From positions 1 through 44,886 of the forward strand of contig CACKZV010000007.1 in the NCBI GenBank assembly GCA_902604795.1: a DNA stretch of 44,886 nucleotides. Reading direction: 5' to 3'. This document shows, one piece after another, positions 27,230-35,109 of this stretch (position 1 is the first letter of the stretch; every line of letters begins with the position of its first letter). Under the pieces are notes generated by a model. The model was not told the DNA's origin. It ran no database searches and worked only from the letters and a program-made list of their open reading frames with translations. This DNA comes from an uncultured Pelagibacteraceae bacterium (GTDB lineage: Bacteria > Pseudomonadota > Alphaproteobacteria > Pelagibacterales > Pelagibacteraceae). The translations under genes were made by a program, and so were the position numbers.

Positions 27230-27268
27230 TTAAAGGTAAGCTATCAGTATTTAGATAGCTACCTTTAA
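27230..27268 (+). terminator. bulged hairpin between fdh and msrA, overlapping the msrA start
   Basis: Left arm 27230-27245 pairs with right arm 27254-27268 in 15 base pairs with one bulged A and an eight-base loop (27246-27253). The last paired base is the A of the msrA ATG. There is no clean U-run right after it, only an A6T5 stretch within the first msrA codons, so it is either an imperfect terminator for fdh, an mRNA 3'-end stabiliser, or an RNA structure limiting msrA translation. Confidence 0.65.
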
Positions 27269-27846
27269 TGAAAAAATTTTTATCAATAATTTTCCTTCTT
27301 ATTTCTGCAAACAGCTTTGCAAATTCACCAAATTTTGAAAGAGCTTATTTTGCTGGAGGGTGTTTTTGGTGCATGGAAGAGTCTTTTGAAAATATTCTTG
27401 GTGTTTCAAAAGTTATCTCTGGTTATTCAGGTGGCACTACAGAAAATCCAACTTATAAAGAAGTTACATATGGAAACACAGGTCATTTTGAAGTTATTGA
27501 AGTCATATATATTCCAGAAGTAGTTAGCTATGAAAAACTCTTAGAAGAATTCTGGGTAAATATTGATCCATTTGATGCTGTAGGACAATTTTGTGACAAG
27601 GGATATAGTTATAGATCAGTGGCATTTTATCAAAATGATAAGCAAAAAAACTTAATAGAAAATAGTATTAAGGAAATAGAGAAAAAATTTAAAAAAAAAG
27701 TAGTAACCTATGTAAGAAAATTTGATAAATTTTACATGGCAGAGGCTATTCATCAAGATTATTACCAAATAAATTTTCTTAATTACTTAAGATATAAAAA
27801 AGGATGTAGACGCGAAGCAATATTAAATAGTATTTGGGGATCTTAA
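27268..27846 (+). CDS. msrA: peptide methionine (S)-S-oxide reductase, exported
   Basis: Repairs oxidised methionine (S-epimer) in proteins. An N-terminal signal peptide (MKKFLSIIFLLISANSFA) points to the periplasm, unlike the usual cytoplasmic MsrA. The catalytic GGCFWCMEE has Cys32 as nucleophile with Cys35 beside it, GYSGGTTENPTYKEV and HFEVIEVIY follow, and further cysteines (FCDKG, GCRREA) may act in resolving. Length 192 aa. Its start codon lies in the base of a hairpin and has no visible Shine-Dalgarno. The reductant for a periplasmic form is not in the window. Confidence 0.93.
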   Translation: MKKFLSIIFLLISANSFANSPNFERAYFAGGCFWCMEESFENILGVSKVISGYSGGTTENPTYKEVTYGNTGHFEVIEVIYIPEVVSYEKLLEEFWVNIDPFDAVGQFCDKGYSYRSVAFYQNDKQKNLIENSIKEIEKKFKKKVVTYVRKFDKFYMAEAIHQDYYQINFLNYLRYKKGCRREAILNSIWGS

Positions 27847-28854
27847 ATGTCTGTAGTTAGTAAATACGTATCTTTAAAAAATTATATTCCAACTGGCTTA
27901 CCGAAAGAGACAGATTTTGAAATAAAATCAAAAGAAATTTCAATTAATGATGAAAAAAATATTTTAGTATCAAATTCATGGATATCAGTTGATCCATACA
28001 TGCGTGCAAGAATGACTGAGAGAAAAAATTATAAACCACCATTTAAAATCGGTGAGGAAATGGAAGGGTATGCAATTGGTAAAGTAGAGCTCTCAAATGA
28101 TAAAGATTTTAGTGTTGGAGATTTAGTATTTAGCAGTCTTGGTATGAGAGATAAATTTGTTTGTAGTTCTGATGAACTAAAGAAACTAAAACCAATTGAT
28201 ATGCCTATACAGTCGTACTTGGGTCCACTTGGAATGACAGGGCATACAGCTTACATTGGACTTTTCAAACATGGAGAATTGAAATCTGGGCAAACTATAT
28301 TAGTCTCTTCTGCTGGAGGTAGTGTTGGATCTACAGTTTGCCAAATTGCAAAAAATCTTGGTTGTAAAGTTATTGCAAGCACAGGGTCTGATGAAAAAGT
28401 TGATTGGTTAAAAAATGAATTAAAAGTTGATCATGCTTTTAATTATAAGAAAGTAGAAAACCTTGTATTACATTTCAAGGAAATTTGTCCTGATGGTTTT
28501 GATCTCTATTTTGATAATGTTGGTGGAGACTTTTTAGAGTCCGCTATTTTCCAAATGAAAACATATGGTCGTATTGTGATTTGTGGAAGAATTTCACAGA
28601 TGAATGCAACAAATCCTGGATCTGGTTTGAAAAATATGGCTTATGTTTTAGTAAAAAGACTTACAATTAAAGGATTTCTTATTTTTGATCACGATAATGA
28701 AAGAGAGCCATTTGAAACTGAAATGTCAAAATGGTTGGCGGATGGTAAAATAAAATTTAAAGAAACTATCTACGAAGGAATAGAGAGTGCTCCAAAGTCA
28801 TTTATTGATTTATTAAATGGTAAAAATATTGGCAAAATGCTTGTCAAAATTTAG
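27847..28854 (+). CDS. zinc-free MDR NADP-dependent oxidoreductase (CurA/PTGR-like)
   Basis: Medium-chain dehydrogenase/reductase of 335 aa in the leukotriene B4 dehydrogenase/curcumin reductase branch, which reduces alpha,beta-unsaturated carbonyls with NADPH. Seen are SVDPYMRARM near residue 47, LGMTGHTAYIGL near 127, the nucleotide motif SAGGSVGSTVCQIAK near 155 and DLYFDNVGG near 220. No zinc-ligand cysteine set is present, as expected of the branch. Starts at the base after the msrA stop. A detoxifying role for lipid-peroxidation aldehydes is plausible but inferred. Confidence 0.88.
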   Translation: MSVVSKYVSLKNYIPTGLPKETDFEIKSKEISINDEKNILVSNSWISVDPYMRARMTERKNYKPPFKIGEEMEGYAIGKVELSNDKDFSVGDLVFSSLGMRDKFVCSSDELKKLKPIDMPIQSYLGPLGMTGHTAYIGLFKHGELKSGQTILVSSAGGSVGSTVCQIAKNLGCKVIASTGSDEKVDWLKNELKVDHAFNYKKVENLVLHFKEICPDGFDLYFDNVGGDFLESAIFQMKTYGRIVICGRISQMNATNPGSGLKNMAYVLVKRLTIKGFLIFDHDNEREPFETEMSKWLADGKIKFKETIYEGIESAPKSFIDLLNGKNIGKMLVKI

Positions 28855-28887
28855 TTAGGAAATTTTGTGACTTTAAATCCTCAATAA

Positions 28888-29736
28888 ATGATTAAAACAT
28901 TTCCTTTACTATTTATATTGCTATGGTCATCTGCATTCATCTCAGGTGATATTATAGTTCAGAATGCATCACCTTTTGCAGCACTTGCCTTTAGATTTGG
29001 AATTGTAACTATAGGTTTCTTCTTATTCGCATTACTTAAAAAAGAGATAATTTTTACAAAAGTGAGATATATATTAGAAAGTATAACTACAGGTGTATTA
29101 TTTCATGGATTATATCTTGGTGGTTGTTGGTACGCGTTTCATGTAGGAGTCCCTGCAAGTGTTGTAGCTTTAATAGTTACTCTTCAGCCAATATTAACTA
29201 ACTTATTATCAGGACCAATTTATAAGGAAGTAATAGGGTGGAGACAGTGGGTTGGTATTATATTTGGTTTTATCGGCTCTTTACTAGTGCTTGGGGTAGA
29301 TTTTGGAGATGAATTCCCAAAGGATGGACTAGTAACTTGTTTTATTGCTCTTGCTGCAATCACTACAGGAACTTTGTGGCAAAAAAAATTAAGTGGTAAT
29401 GTTCCATTATCAGTTAATAATGGATTTCAAGCTTTTGGTGGCTGTGCTTTTAATTTAATTTTAATATCAACATTTGAAACTCCTTATATAAATTTTACAA
29501 CAGGATTTTTATTAGGAATGACACATCAGATTATTCTAGTGTCATTTGGAGCCTTCACAATTTTAATGTTTTTAATAAAAGCAGGCTCAGTGAGTAAAAC
29601 TTCAACATTATTTTTTCTTGTCCCACCTACAACAGCTGTGATGGCCTATTTATTTTTAGGAGAAAAGTTATCTAATATTGATATAGCAGGTTTTATACTT
29701 GCAACAATTGGCGTTTATATTGCAACTAGAAAGTAA
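28888..29736 (+). CDS. EamA/DMT family permease
   Basis: Ten-helix drug/metabolite transporter of 282 aa. The start LLFILLWSSAFISGDIIVQNASP and the end TTAVMAYLFLGEKLSNIDIAGFILATIGVYIATRK are the classic RhaT/EamA pattern and differ from the three other EamA genes of the window, so it belongs to another subgroup. It begins 33 bp after the MDR gene and its stop is adjacent to the GTG start of a 59-aa membrane protein. The cargo is unknown. Confidence 0.87.
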   Translation: MIKTFPLLFILLWSSAFISGDIIVQNASPFAALAFRFGIVTIGFFLFALLKKEIIFTKVRYILESITTGVLFHGLYLGGCWYAFHVGVPASVVALIVTLQPILTNLLSGPIYKEVIGWRQWVGIIFGFIGSLLVLGVDFGDEFPKDGLVTCFIALAAITTGTLWQKKLSGNVPLSVNNGFQAFGGCAFNLILISTFETPYINFTTGFLLGMTHQIILVSFGAFTILMFLIKAGSVSKTSTLFFLVPPTTAVMAYLFLGEKLSNIDIAGFILATIGVYIATRK

Positions 29737-29916
29737 GTGAAAATTTTAAATTTTATAAAAAAATTTTATCGGCCTTTTGTGTTAACTTATCTGTTTTTTT
29801 CGATTGGGATAAGTTTTTATCCATCCTTTGAATTTTACTCGTTTAAAGGACAATTATTGATATTAACTGTATCTATATTTAACGGAATACTAGGAGTTTA
29901 TATTAAAAAATTATAA
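29737..29916 (+). CDS. small two-helix membrane protein, 59 aa
   Basis: A GTG directly after the permease stop opens a 59-aa frame. Two hydrophobic segments are visible (about residues 14-29 and 38-55) with a basic N-terminus (KILNFIKKFYR) that would stay in the cytoplasm, and a GILGVYIKKL end. It overlaps the opposite-strand flavoprotein gene by 6 bases at the stops. The good hydrophobic pattern, filled space and adjacency support a real gene; no family recognised. Confidence 0.5.
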   Translation: MKILNFIKKFYRPFVLTYLFFSIGISFYPSFEFYSFKGQLLILTVSIFNGILGVYIKKL

Positions 29917-31014
29917 AACGTAAGGTTCTGGTCTAGCATTACTTTTTAAAACTCTTTCTACATCAAAAACACTTATATCTATTGATTGGTAGCTACCTGT
30001 TGTGATCAATTCAGTCAGAGCCCTTCCAATACCTGGTGCCTGCATTAAACCTCTTCCAGTGAAACCAGAGGCTAAATAAACATTGTCATATTTTGGATGT
30101 TTGCCTACAACTGCGTTGTTATCAAGTTTATTACAATCATAAAATCCTGCCCAACCACCGGTTAATTTTAGTTCTTCAAAAGCTGGAACTCTTTTTGCCA
30201 GAGCAGGCCAAACTAATTCTTCAAAATCATTCCATGCTGGTTCTAAATCTTTCGCATCAAATACAGATATAGGTGAACCTGCTAAGAACTCTTTACCCTC
30301 TGGTCTCCAATATACACCTGTTGTTAAATCTCCAGTTAGTGGCATATCAGGAAAATGTTTTGGACATTTAACTCGAAATACAGTGTGCTTTTGTGGTTCA
30401 ACTGGAATATCTGATAACAATTCTTTAGTCCAACATCCTGCTGCTGAAATGATAGTTTTTGCATTTATCTCAGACAAATTTTTAACCTCACCTTTAAGAA
30501 ACTCTGCGCCTAACTCAATTGCTTTACTTTTTAAAGCACTATGAAACATAAAAGGATCAATCCAACCTTCACTTTTATTATCAGTATATGTAGCTGTTTC
30601 TATACCTTCGTTATTTATATATGGAAAAATTTTATTTAATTCTGAACCTTTAATATTTTTTGTACCAGCATCGCATTCTCTATGATTTTCCAAAGCTTTA
30701 TATTGTTCCTCTGCATGTTCTGGTCCAAACATTAAAAGGTATCCATTAGGAACCATGCTTGCCGTTGGGTTTGGATTTTTTTTTGTTTTTAATAATTCTG
30801 GCATTTTAAAGATGAATTCTCTAGCAAATTTACCTAAAAGTATATTTTCTTTTTGAAAAAATTGTCTTCTAAATCCACCTAAAGATAAAGGAAATGAGGC
30901 AGTCTTATATGTAGGGTCTCTCTCAATTACCTTAACTTTTCTTCCTTCCATTGATAAAAAGTATGCAGTTGCAGCGCCTATTATACCTCCACCAACTATG
31001 ACGACATCATCCAT
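29911..31014 (-). CDS. FAD-dependent amino-acid oxidase/dehydrogenase (DAO family)
   Basis: Flavoprotein of 367 aa from the D-amino-acid oxidase/sarcosine-dehydrogenase superfamily. The FAD-binding motif VVIVGGGIIGAATAYFLS is at residues 4-21 and RRQFFQKENI follows near 49. A second FAD-contacting stretch is TIISAAGCW near 190, and the C-terminal GFTGRGLMQAPGIGRALTELI closes the fold. Likely substrates are secondary or D-amino acids such as sarcosine or proline-like compounds. No partner subunits are adjacent. It precedes no obvious operon partner, with the next gene upstream 15 bp away on the same strand. Confidence 0.85.
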   Translation of the reverse strand: MDDVVIVGGGIIGAATAYFLSMEGRKVKVIERDPTYKTASFPLSLGGFRRQFFQKENILLGKFAREFIFKMPELLKTKKNPNPTASMVPNGYLLMFGPEHAEEQYKALENHRECDAGTKNIKGSELNKIFPYINNEGIETATYTDNKSEGWIDPFMFHSALKSKAIELGAEFLKGEVKNLSEINAKTIISAAGCWTKELLSDIPVEPQKHTVFRVKCPKHFPDMPLTGDLTTGVYWRPEGKEFLAGSPISVFDAKDLEPAWNDFEELVWPALAKRVPAFEELKLTGGWAGFYDCNKLDNNAVVGKHPKYDNVYLASGFTGRGLMQAPGIGRALTELITTGSYQSIDISVFDVERVLKSNARPEPYVL

Positions 31015-31029
31015 AAATTTTAATATATA

Positions 31030-32094
31030 CTATTTTCTTTGCATTAACCATAAAGCATCTTGAGATAAAAAATAAATTTTTCCGTTAGAGGGATGCACTT
31101 GAATGTCTCTAATTCTTCCGATTTTATTTTTAAAAATAACCTCTTCTTTTACATTTGATAAGTCATCAAATATCAGTTTTCTTAAGGATTTATCTTTTAA
31201 AGAAGTGATTAAAGCATGACTATTCCACTCATTAAACTCATCACCTTTATAAATAGTTATTGCGCTAGTTGCTATTGAGGGTACCCAATATTGAATAGCT
31301 TTTGTAAATCCAGGTTTCCATTTTGGGCCAATTGGAATTCCAGAATAATTGGTTCCTCCCCATCCTAAAATTTTCCATCCATAATTTTCACCTTTTTTAA
31401 CTTCTCCGAACCAATCTCCACCTTTTGCCCCATGATTACTCATGTAAACTTTTCCATCAAATTCAGAAAGTGCCATCCCTTGAGGATTTCTAATTCCAAT
31501 TTGATAAATCTCTGGCAACCAATCTACCATACCCTCAAACTTTGGATTATCTTTTGGTATACTTCCATCTAAATGAATTCTTATAATACTGCCTGGATGC
31601 TTTGAGGCGTCTTGTGCAATCATACCTTGTCCTCTCTCACCCGCAGATGCAAATATAAAATTATCTTTGATAACTAATCTTGATCCAAAATGATAACCAG
31701 AGTCTATTGGAGGATTTGCTTGAAAAATATTTTTAAAGTTTAATTGTTTCTTATTAAATTCTGCTTTTGCAATAGAAGTGCTAGTTTTATATCCACCTCT
31801 ATCTTCAGTATATGAAATCCAAATATTATTGTCTTTATGAATAATATCTAATAAGCCTCCTTGACCATGGACAACAAAGTTAAGTTGATGACTAATTTCT
31901 TGAACTTCTCTAGATAAAATATTTACAATTTTTATTTTGCCACTTTTTTCTGTAATTATTATTTCATTACTATTAATAAAAGAGGATCCCCAAGGTGAAT
32001 CTAGGTTAACTAATTTTTCTAATTTAAAGTTTTGTGAATACGATTTTGAGGCAAATACGAAAAAAAGAATTAAAACGTATATTATTTTTTTCAC
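31030..32094 (-). CDS. PQQ-type soluble sugar dehydrogenase (aldose dehydrogenase family), exported
   Basis: Periplasmic six-bladed propeller protein of the YliI/soluble glucose dehydrogenase family. A signal peptide (KKIIYVLILFFVFASKSYS) is followed by LDSPWGSSFINSNEIIITEK, ISYTEDRGG, YHFGSRLVI, RGQGMIAQDASKHPGSIIRI, IRNPQGMALSE and ENYGWKILGWG, in the order of the family. I start at the GTG at 32092-32094, 1 bp after the SDR stop; the upstream reading runs into that gene. About 354 aa. Whether the cell makes PQQ cannot be seen here. It is tightly linked to the SDR of the photolyase region. Confidence 0.85.
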   Translation of the reverse strand: MKKIIYVLILFFVFASKSYSQNFKLEKLVNLDSPWGSSFINSNEIIITEKSGKIKIVNILSREVQEISHQLNFVVHGQGGLLDIIHKDNNIWISYTEDRGGYKTSTSIAKAEFNKKQLNFKNIFQANPPIDSGYHFGSRLVIKDNFIFASAGERGQGMIAQDASKHPGSIIRIHLDGSIPKDNPKFEGMVDWLPEIYQIGIRNPQGMALSEFDGKVYMSNHGAKGGDWFGEVKKGENYGWKILGWGGTNYSGIPIGPKWKPGFTKAIQYWVPSIATSAITIYKGDEFNEWNSHALITSLKDKSLRKLIFDDLSNVKEEVIFKNKIGRIRDIQVHPSNGKIYFLSQDALWLMQRK

Positions 32095-32095
32095 T

Positions 32096-32806
32096 TTATG
32101 AAAGTTTTGATCTTCCACCATCAACTGCAATTATTTGACCCGTTACCCAGGAACTTTCCTCGGTAAGTAAAAATTTTGCTAAAGCTGCTCCATCTTTACC
32201 CTCACCTAGTCTTTTAAGTGGGTGGGCTTTAGCTATTCCTTGAGCAATTGCTGTATTTTTTAACATTGGTTGAGCTATCTTAGAATTAGTTAAACTTAGA
32301 GCAACACTATTAACTCTTATGTTTGGAGCAAATTCAGCTGCTAATGATACAGTTAGTCCCTCAATAGCCGCTTTGGTTGATGCTATTATTGAATGATTTG
32401 TAAAACCTCTTTGAGCTGCAACTGTTGAAAATAAAACAATTGAACCATTATTTTGTTTTAGATTATCTTGATATCCTTTGATTAAGTCCACCGCAGAATA
32501 AAAATTAAGTTTCATACATTTATTGAAATCATACTCAGTTGCCATCTTTAAAGGCTTCAAATCTATAGATCCAACACAATATGCTACACCTTTGATTTCT
32601 GATATGTCTGATTTAATTGTATCCACGAACCCCTCGTGTAATACATCTGCCACAGTATAAGAAGAGTTCAATTTCTCAGCTAAATTTTTAAGTTGACTTT
32701 CATCTCTTCCAACTAAATGAATTTCTTTACCAGAAGAATACATTTGCTCTGCTAAATTGGATCCGATAGAACCTGTCGCACCGACAATTAGATATTTTTC
32801 TGACAT
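32096..32806 (-). CDS. short-chain dehydrogenase-like protein lacking the catalytic Tyr
   Basis: SDR-fold protein of 236 aa with the nucleotide motif GATGSIGSNL near residues 8-17 and VGRDES after the second strand. The usual YxxxK reads HSIIASTKAA: the lysine is kept but the tyrosine position holds isoleucine, and the preceding SIVLFSTVAAQRGF keeps serine. The ending VTGQIIAVDGG is typical SDR. Loss of the proton-relay Tyr suggests a changed chemistry or a non-catalytic role. Only 10 bp separate its start from the divergent photolyase-related gene, and the sugar dehydrogenase follows by 1 bp. Confidence 0.85.
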   Translation of the reverse strand: MSEKYLIVGATGSIGSNLAEQMYSSGKEIHLVGRDESQLKNLAEKLNSSYTVADVLHEGFVDTIKSDISEIKGVAYCVGSIDLKPLKMATEYDFNKCMKLNFYSAVDLIKGYQDNLKQNNGSIVLFSTVAAQRGFTNHSIIASTKAAIEGLTVSLAAEFAPNIRVNSVALSLTNSKIAQPMLKNTAIAQGIAKAHPLKRLGEGKDGAALAKFLLTEESSWVTGQIIAVDGGRSKLS

Positions 32807-32811
32807 ATAAT
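32806..32811 (+). promoter_or_regulatory. candidate -10 box, possible leaderless photolyase mRNA
   Basis: TATAAT ends 5 bp before the photolyase ATG at 32817. If functional, transcription would begin at or near the start codon, giving a leaderless message. No Shine-Dalgarno is present in the 10-bp gap, which agrees with that. A weak -35-like GACAAT lies at 32783-32788 inside the divergent SDR gene (17-bp spacer). Confidence 0.4.
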
Positions 32812-32816
32812 AATTA

Positions 32817-34313
32817 ATGAAATTATTTTTTATACTTGGAAATCAGTTATTTCCATTAAAAAACCTCGACCGCTTCAAAAAAGACCACCTATTTTTTATG
32901 TCAGAAGACTACCAATTATGTACATATGAAAGACATCATAAATTAAAAATTCTACTATTTTTATCTTCAATGAGATCTTATGCGGATAAATTGAAGGAAA
33001 ATAAATTTAAGCTTAATTACTCAAAAATTGATTCTACTGATTTTAAAAAGGACTATACGAAGAAATTAGAAAAATTGTTAAAGTTAAATAAGATAAAAGA
33101 AGTAACTAGTTTTGAAATAGAGGATAAATTTTTTGAAACAAAAATAAATAATTTTTTAAAAAAACAAAATATTCAGTGGAATATAATTCGATCACCAATG
33201 TTTTTAGATAGTCGTGAAGATTTTAAAAAATATTTATCAAAAACAAAAAAACCCTTTATGGCAAAGTTTTATAAAGAAAAGCGAGAAAGATTAAATATTT
33301 TGTTAAACAAAGATGGTACACCAGAGGGAGGAAAATGGAGTTTTGATGAGGATAATAGAAAAAAACTGCCAAAAAATATCTTAATACCAAAATTTCCAGA
33401 AATTAAAGAAACTAAACATACAAAAAGTTTAAAACCAATTATTGAAAAATTATTTAGTAAACATCCAGGTGATACCAAAAAATTTTGGTTTGCAACTGAA
33501 TATAAAGATATCTCAAAATTATTAGATTTTTTTATTAAAGATAAGTTAAACCTATTTGGTGATTACGAAGATGCTGTTGATCAAAAAAATAATATTTTAT
33601 TTCACAGTGCTCTTAGTCCGTATTTAAATCTAGGTTTAATTACTCCAGACATTATCATTCAAAAAATAATGACTTATCACCATAGTAAGAGTGTGAGACT
33701 AAATTCTTTAGAAGGTTATATAAGACAAATAATTGGTTGGAGAGAGTTTATGAGAGGAATATATCAAAATTATAGTAAAGAAATGGAAAGTGGAAATTTC
33801 TTTAAACATAATAGAAAAATGAAAGATACATTCTATGATGGCAGCACTGGTTTGGATCCTTTAGATCATGCAATAAAAAATGCTGACAAATTTGGTTGGT
33901 CGCACCACATTGAAAGATTAATGATATTATCAAATATTATGAATTTATGCGAAGTTGAACCAAAATCAGTTTATAAATGGTTCATGGAAATGTTTGTGGA
34001 CTCATCTGATTGGGTTATGGTTCCAAATGTTTATGGAATGGGTTTGTTTAGTGATGGTGGAATTTTCGCAACTAAGCCTTATATCTGTGGATCAAGTTAT
34101 TTTATGAAAATGATGGATTTTAAAAGGGGCAAATGGTGTAATGTTATGGATGGTCTTTATTGGCGTTTCATAGATAGAAATAGAAAATTTTTTTTGAAAA
34201 ATCCAAGGTTGTCTATGATGGTAAGAATTTTTGATAAAATGAAAGAAGATAGAAAAAAATTAATATTATCAGAAGCAAACAAATTCATTAAAGATAATAC
34301 TTATGGGAATTAA
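32817..34313 (+). CDS. cryptochrome/photolyase-related protein (DPRP family)
   Basis: A 498-aa member of the prokaryotic (6-4) photolyase/cryptochrome-related class (PhrB-like). The N-terminal alpha/beta domain has LFFILGNQLFPLKNL and MSEDYQLCTYERHHKLKILL. The C-terminal FAD domain includes SPYLNLGLITPD near 263, EGYIRQIIGWREFMRGIY near 301 and SHHIERLMILSN near 362, then VPNVYGMGLFSDGGIFATKPYI and LYWRFIDRNRKFF. In the iron-sulfur region I find only Cys378, Cys424 and Cys441, and the CxxC-containing loop known from PhrB appears shortened. It likely repairs UV lesions or senses blue light. DUF393 overlaps its end by 11 bp. Confidence 0.9.
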   Translation: MKLFFILGNQLFPLKNLDRFKKDHLFFMSEDYQLCTYERHHKLKILLFLSSMRSYADKLKENKFKLNYSKIDSTDFKKDYTKKLEKLLKLNKIKEVTSFEIEDKFFETKINNFLKKQNIQWNIIRSPMFLDSREDFKKYLSKTKKPFMAKFYKEKRERLNILLNKDGTPEGGKWSFDEDNRKKLPKNILIPKFPEIKETKHTKSLKPIIEKLFSKHPGDTKKFWFATEYKDISKLLDFFIKDKLNLFGDYEDAVDQKNNILFHSALSPYLNLGLITPDIIIQKIMTYHHSKSVRLNSLEGYIRQIIGWREFMRGIYQNYSKEMESGNFFKHNRKMKDTFYDGSTGLDPLDHAIKNADKFGWSHHIERLMILSNIMNLCEVEPKSVYKWFMEMFVDSSDWVMVPNVYGMGLFSDGGIFATKPYICGSSYFMKMMDFKRGKWCNVMDGLYWRFIDRNRKFFLKNPRLSMMVRIFDKMKEDRKKLILSEANKFIKDNTYGN

Positions 34314-34674
34314 AGTTTATTTTAACGATTCTTGCAATATTTGTAGAATGGAAATAAATCATTATAAAAAAATTGCAAACAGTGATTTGGAGTGGATAGA
34401 TATTACAAATAATGATGAGGCTATAAAAATAACATCTAAGTCGCAAAAAGAGTTACTCAGAAGGTTGCATGTTATAAATGATGGTGAAGTTATTGGAGGT
34501 GCTAAAGCATTTGTTATAATTTGGTCAAAAATACCAAAGTATAAAATCCTATCTAAAATTTTTTCAATAAAACCCTTATTTATTATTTTTCATTATATAT
34601 ACGAAATTGCTGCATTTTTCTTATTTTTAAAAAACAGAAAACAATTAAATGAAAAAACAAAACCTACCAACTAA
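34303..34674 (+). CDS. DUF393 (DCC) thiol-disulfide oxidoreductase-like protein
   Basis: A 123-aa protein with the N-terminal thioredoxin-like motif [16 protein letters not shown], giving the CxxC pair Cys11/Cys14, followed by LEWIDITN and the [24 protein letters not shown] stretch typical of DUF393. A hydrophobic segment near 88-105 may bind the membrane. It overlaps the photolyase-related gene by 11 bp at its start and the DUF2256 gene by 26 bp at its end, so the three are one operon. Confidence 0.85.
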   Translation: MGIKVYFNDSCNICRMEINHYKKIANSDLEWIDITNNDEAIKITSKSQKELLRRLHVINDGEVIGGAKAFVIIWSKIPKYKILSKIFSIKPLFIIFHYIYEIAAFFLFLKNRKQLNEKTKPTN

Positions 34675-34777
34675 AGTATGCAAAGTTTGTAACAAGCCTT
34701 TTTCTTGGAGAAAAAAATGGAAACTTAATTGGGAAAAAGTTAAGTATTGCTCTAAGAGATGCGCCTCTAGTAATTAA
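34649..34777 (+). CDS. DUF2256 zinc-ribbon-like small protein, 42 aa
   Basis: A 42-aa frame starts at the ATG at 34649 inside the end of the DUF393 gene. Two cysteine pairs are visible, Cys11-x2-Cys14 ([15 protein letters not shown]) and Cys34-x3-Cys38 ([10 protein letters not shown]), with NWEKVKYC between, which matches the DUF2256 pattern of a metal-binding knuckle. It directly follows the photolyase-related gene in the same operon, an association I recall for this family. The stop abuts, with no gap, that of the opposite-strand gene. Function unknown. Confidence 0.8.
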   Translation: MKKQNLPTKVCKVCNKPFSWRKKWKLNWEKVKYCSKRCASSN

Positions 34778-35071
34778 TTATTGTGTATTGCTTTTTCGAG
34801 GATCTTTAAGTGATTTTAAAATTTTTGATAGCCCCGTAATTTTTAAACTATAATAAATCACATAAATTAAAGTTAGTCCTAAAGCCATGGTAGATAGAAA
34901 CACAAAGATGGCTGTCAAAATTTTTTCTTGGAACCAGTTCTCTACTCCAGAGTTAGAATAATAAAGAATATTCCAAAACGCGACGAAAATTAACTCATAT
35001 ATGATTATAATTTTGAACATATGGTTGATATAGTTCTCAATATAATTAATACTATTCAATTCTTGTCGCAT
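34778..35071 (-). CDS. small two-helix membrane protein, 97 aa
   Basis: Hypothetical inner-membrane protein of 97 aa with two hydrophobic helices (about residues 18-40 and 50-76) and a charged C-terminal tail (KSLKDPRKSNTQ). No family recognised. It lies between the photolyase operon, with which it converges stop to stop, and a divergent SDR, inside the putative photo-oxidative stress block. No Shine-Dalgarno is evident. Confidence 0.6.
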   Translation of the reverse strand: MRQELNSINYIENYINHMFKIIIIYELIFVAFWNILYYSNSGVENWFQEKILTAIFVFLSTMALGLTLIYVIYYSLKITGLSKILKSLKDPRKSNTQ

Positions 35072-35109
35072 GTCGATAAAAATTTATGAGATAAAATAAA
35101 GAAAAATAG

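Noticed and set aside
32807..32816. Sigma-E-type promoter between the SDR and photolyase genes
   Set aside because: The gap is only 10 bp and no TGATCC-like -35 element was found nearby.
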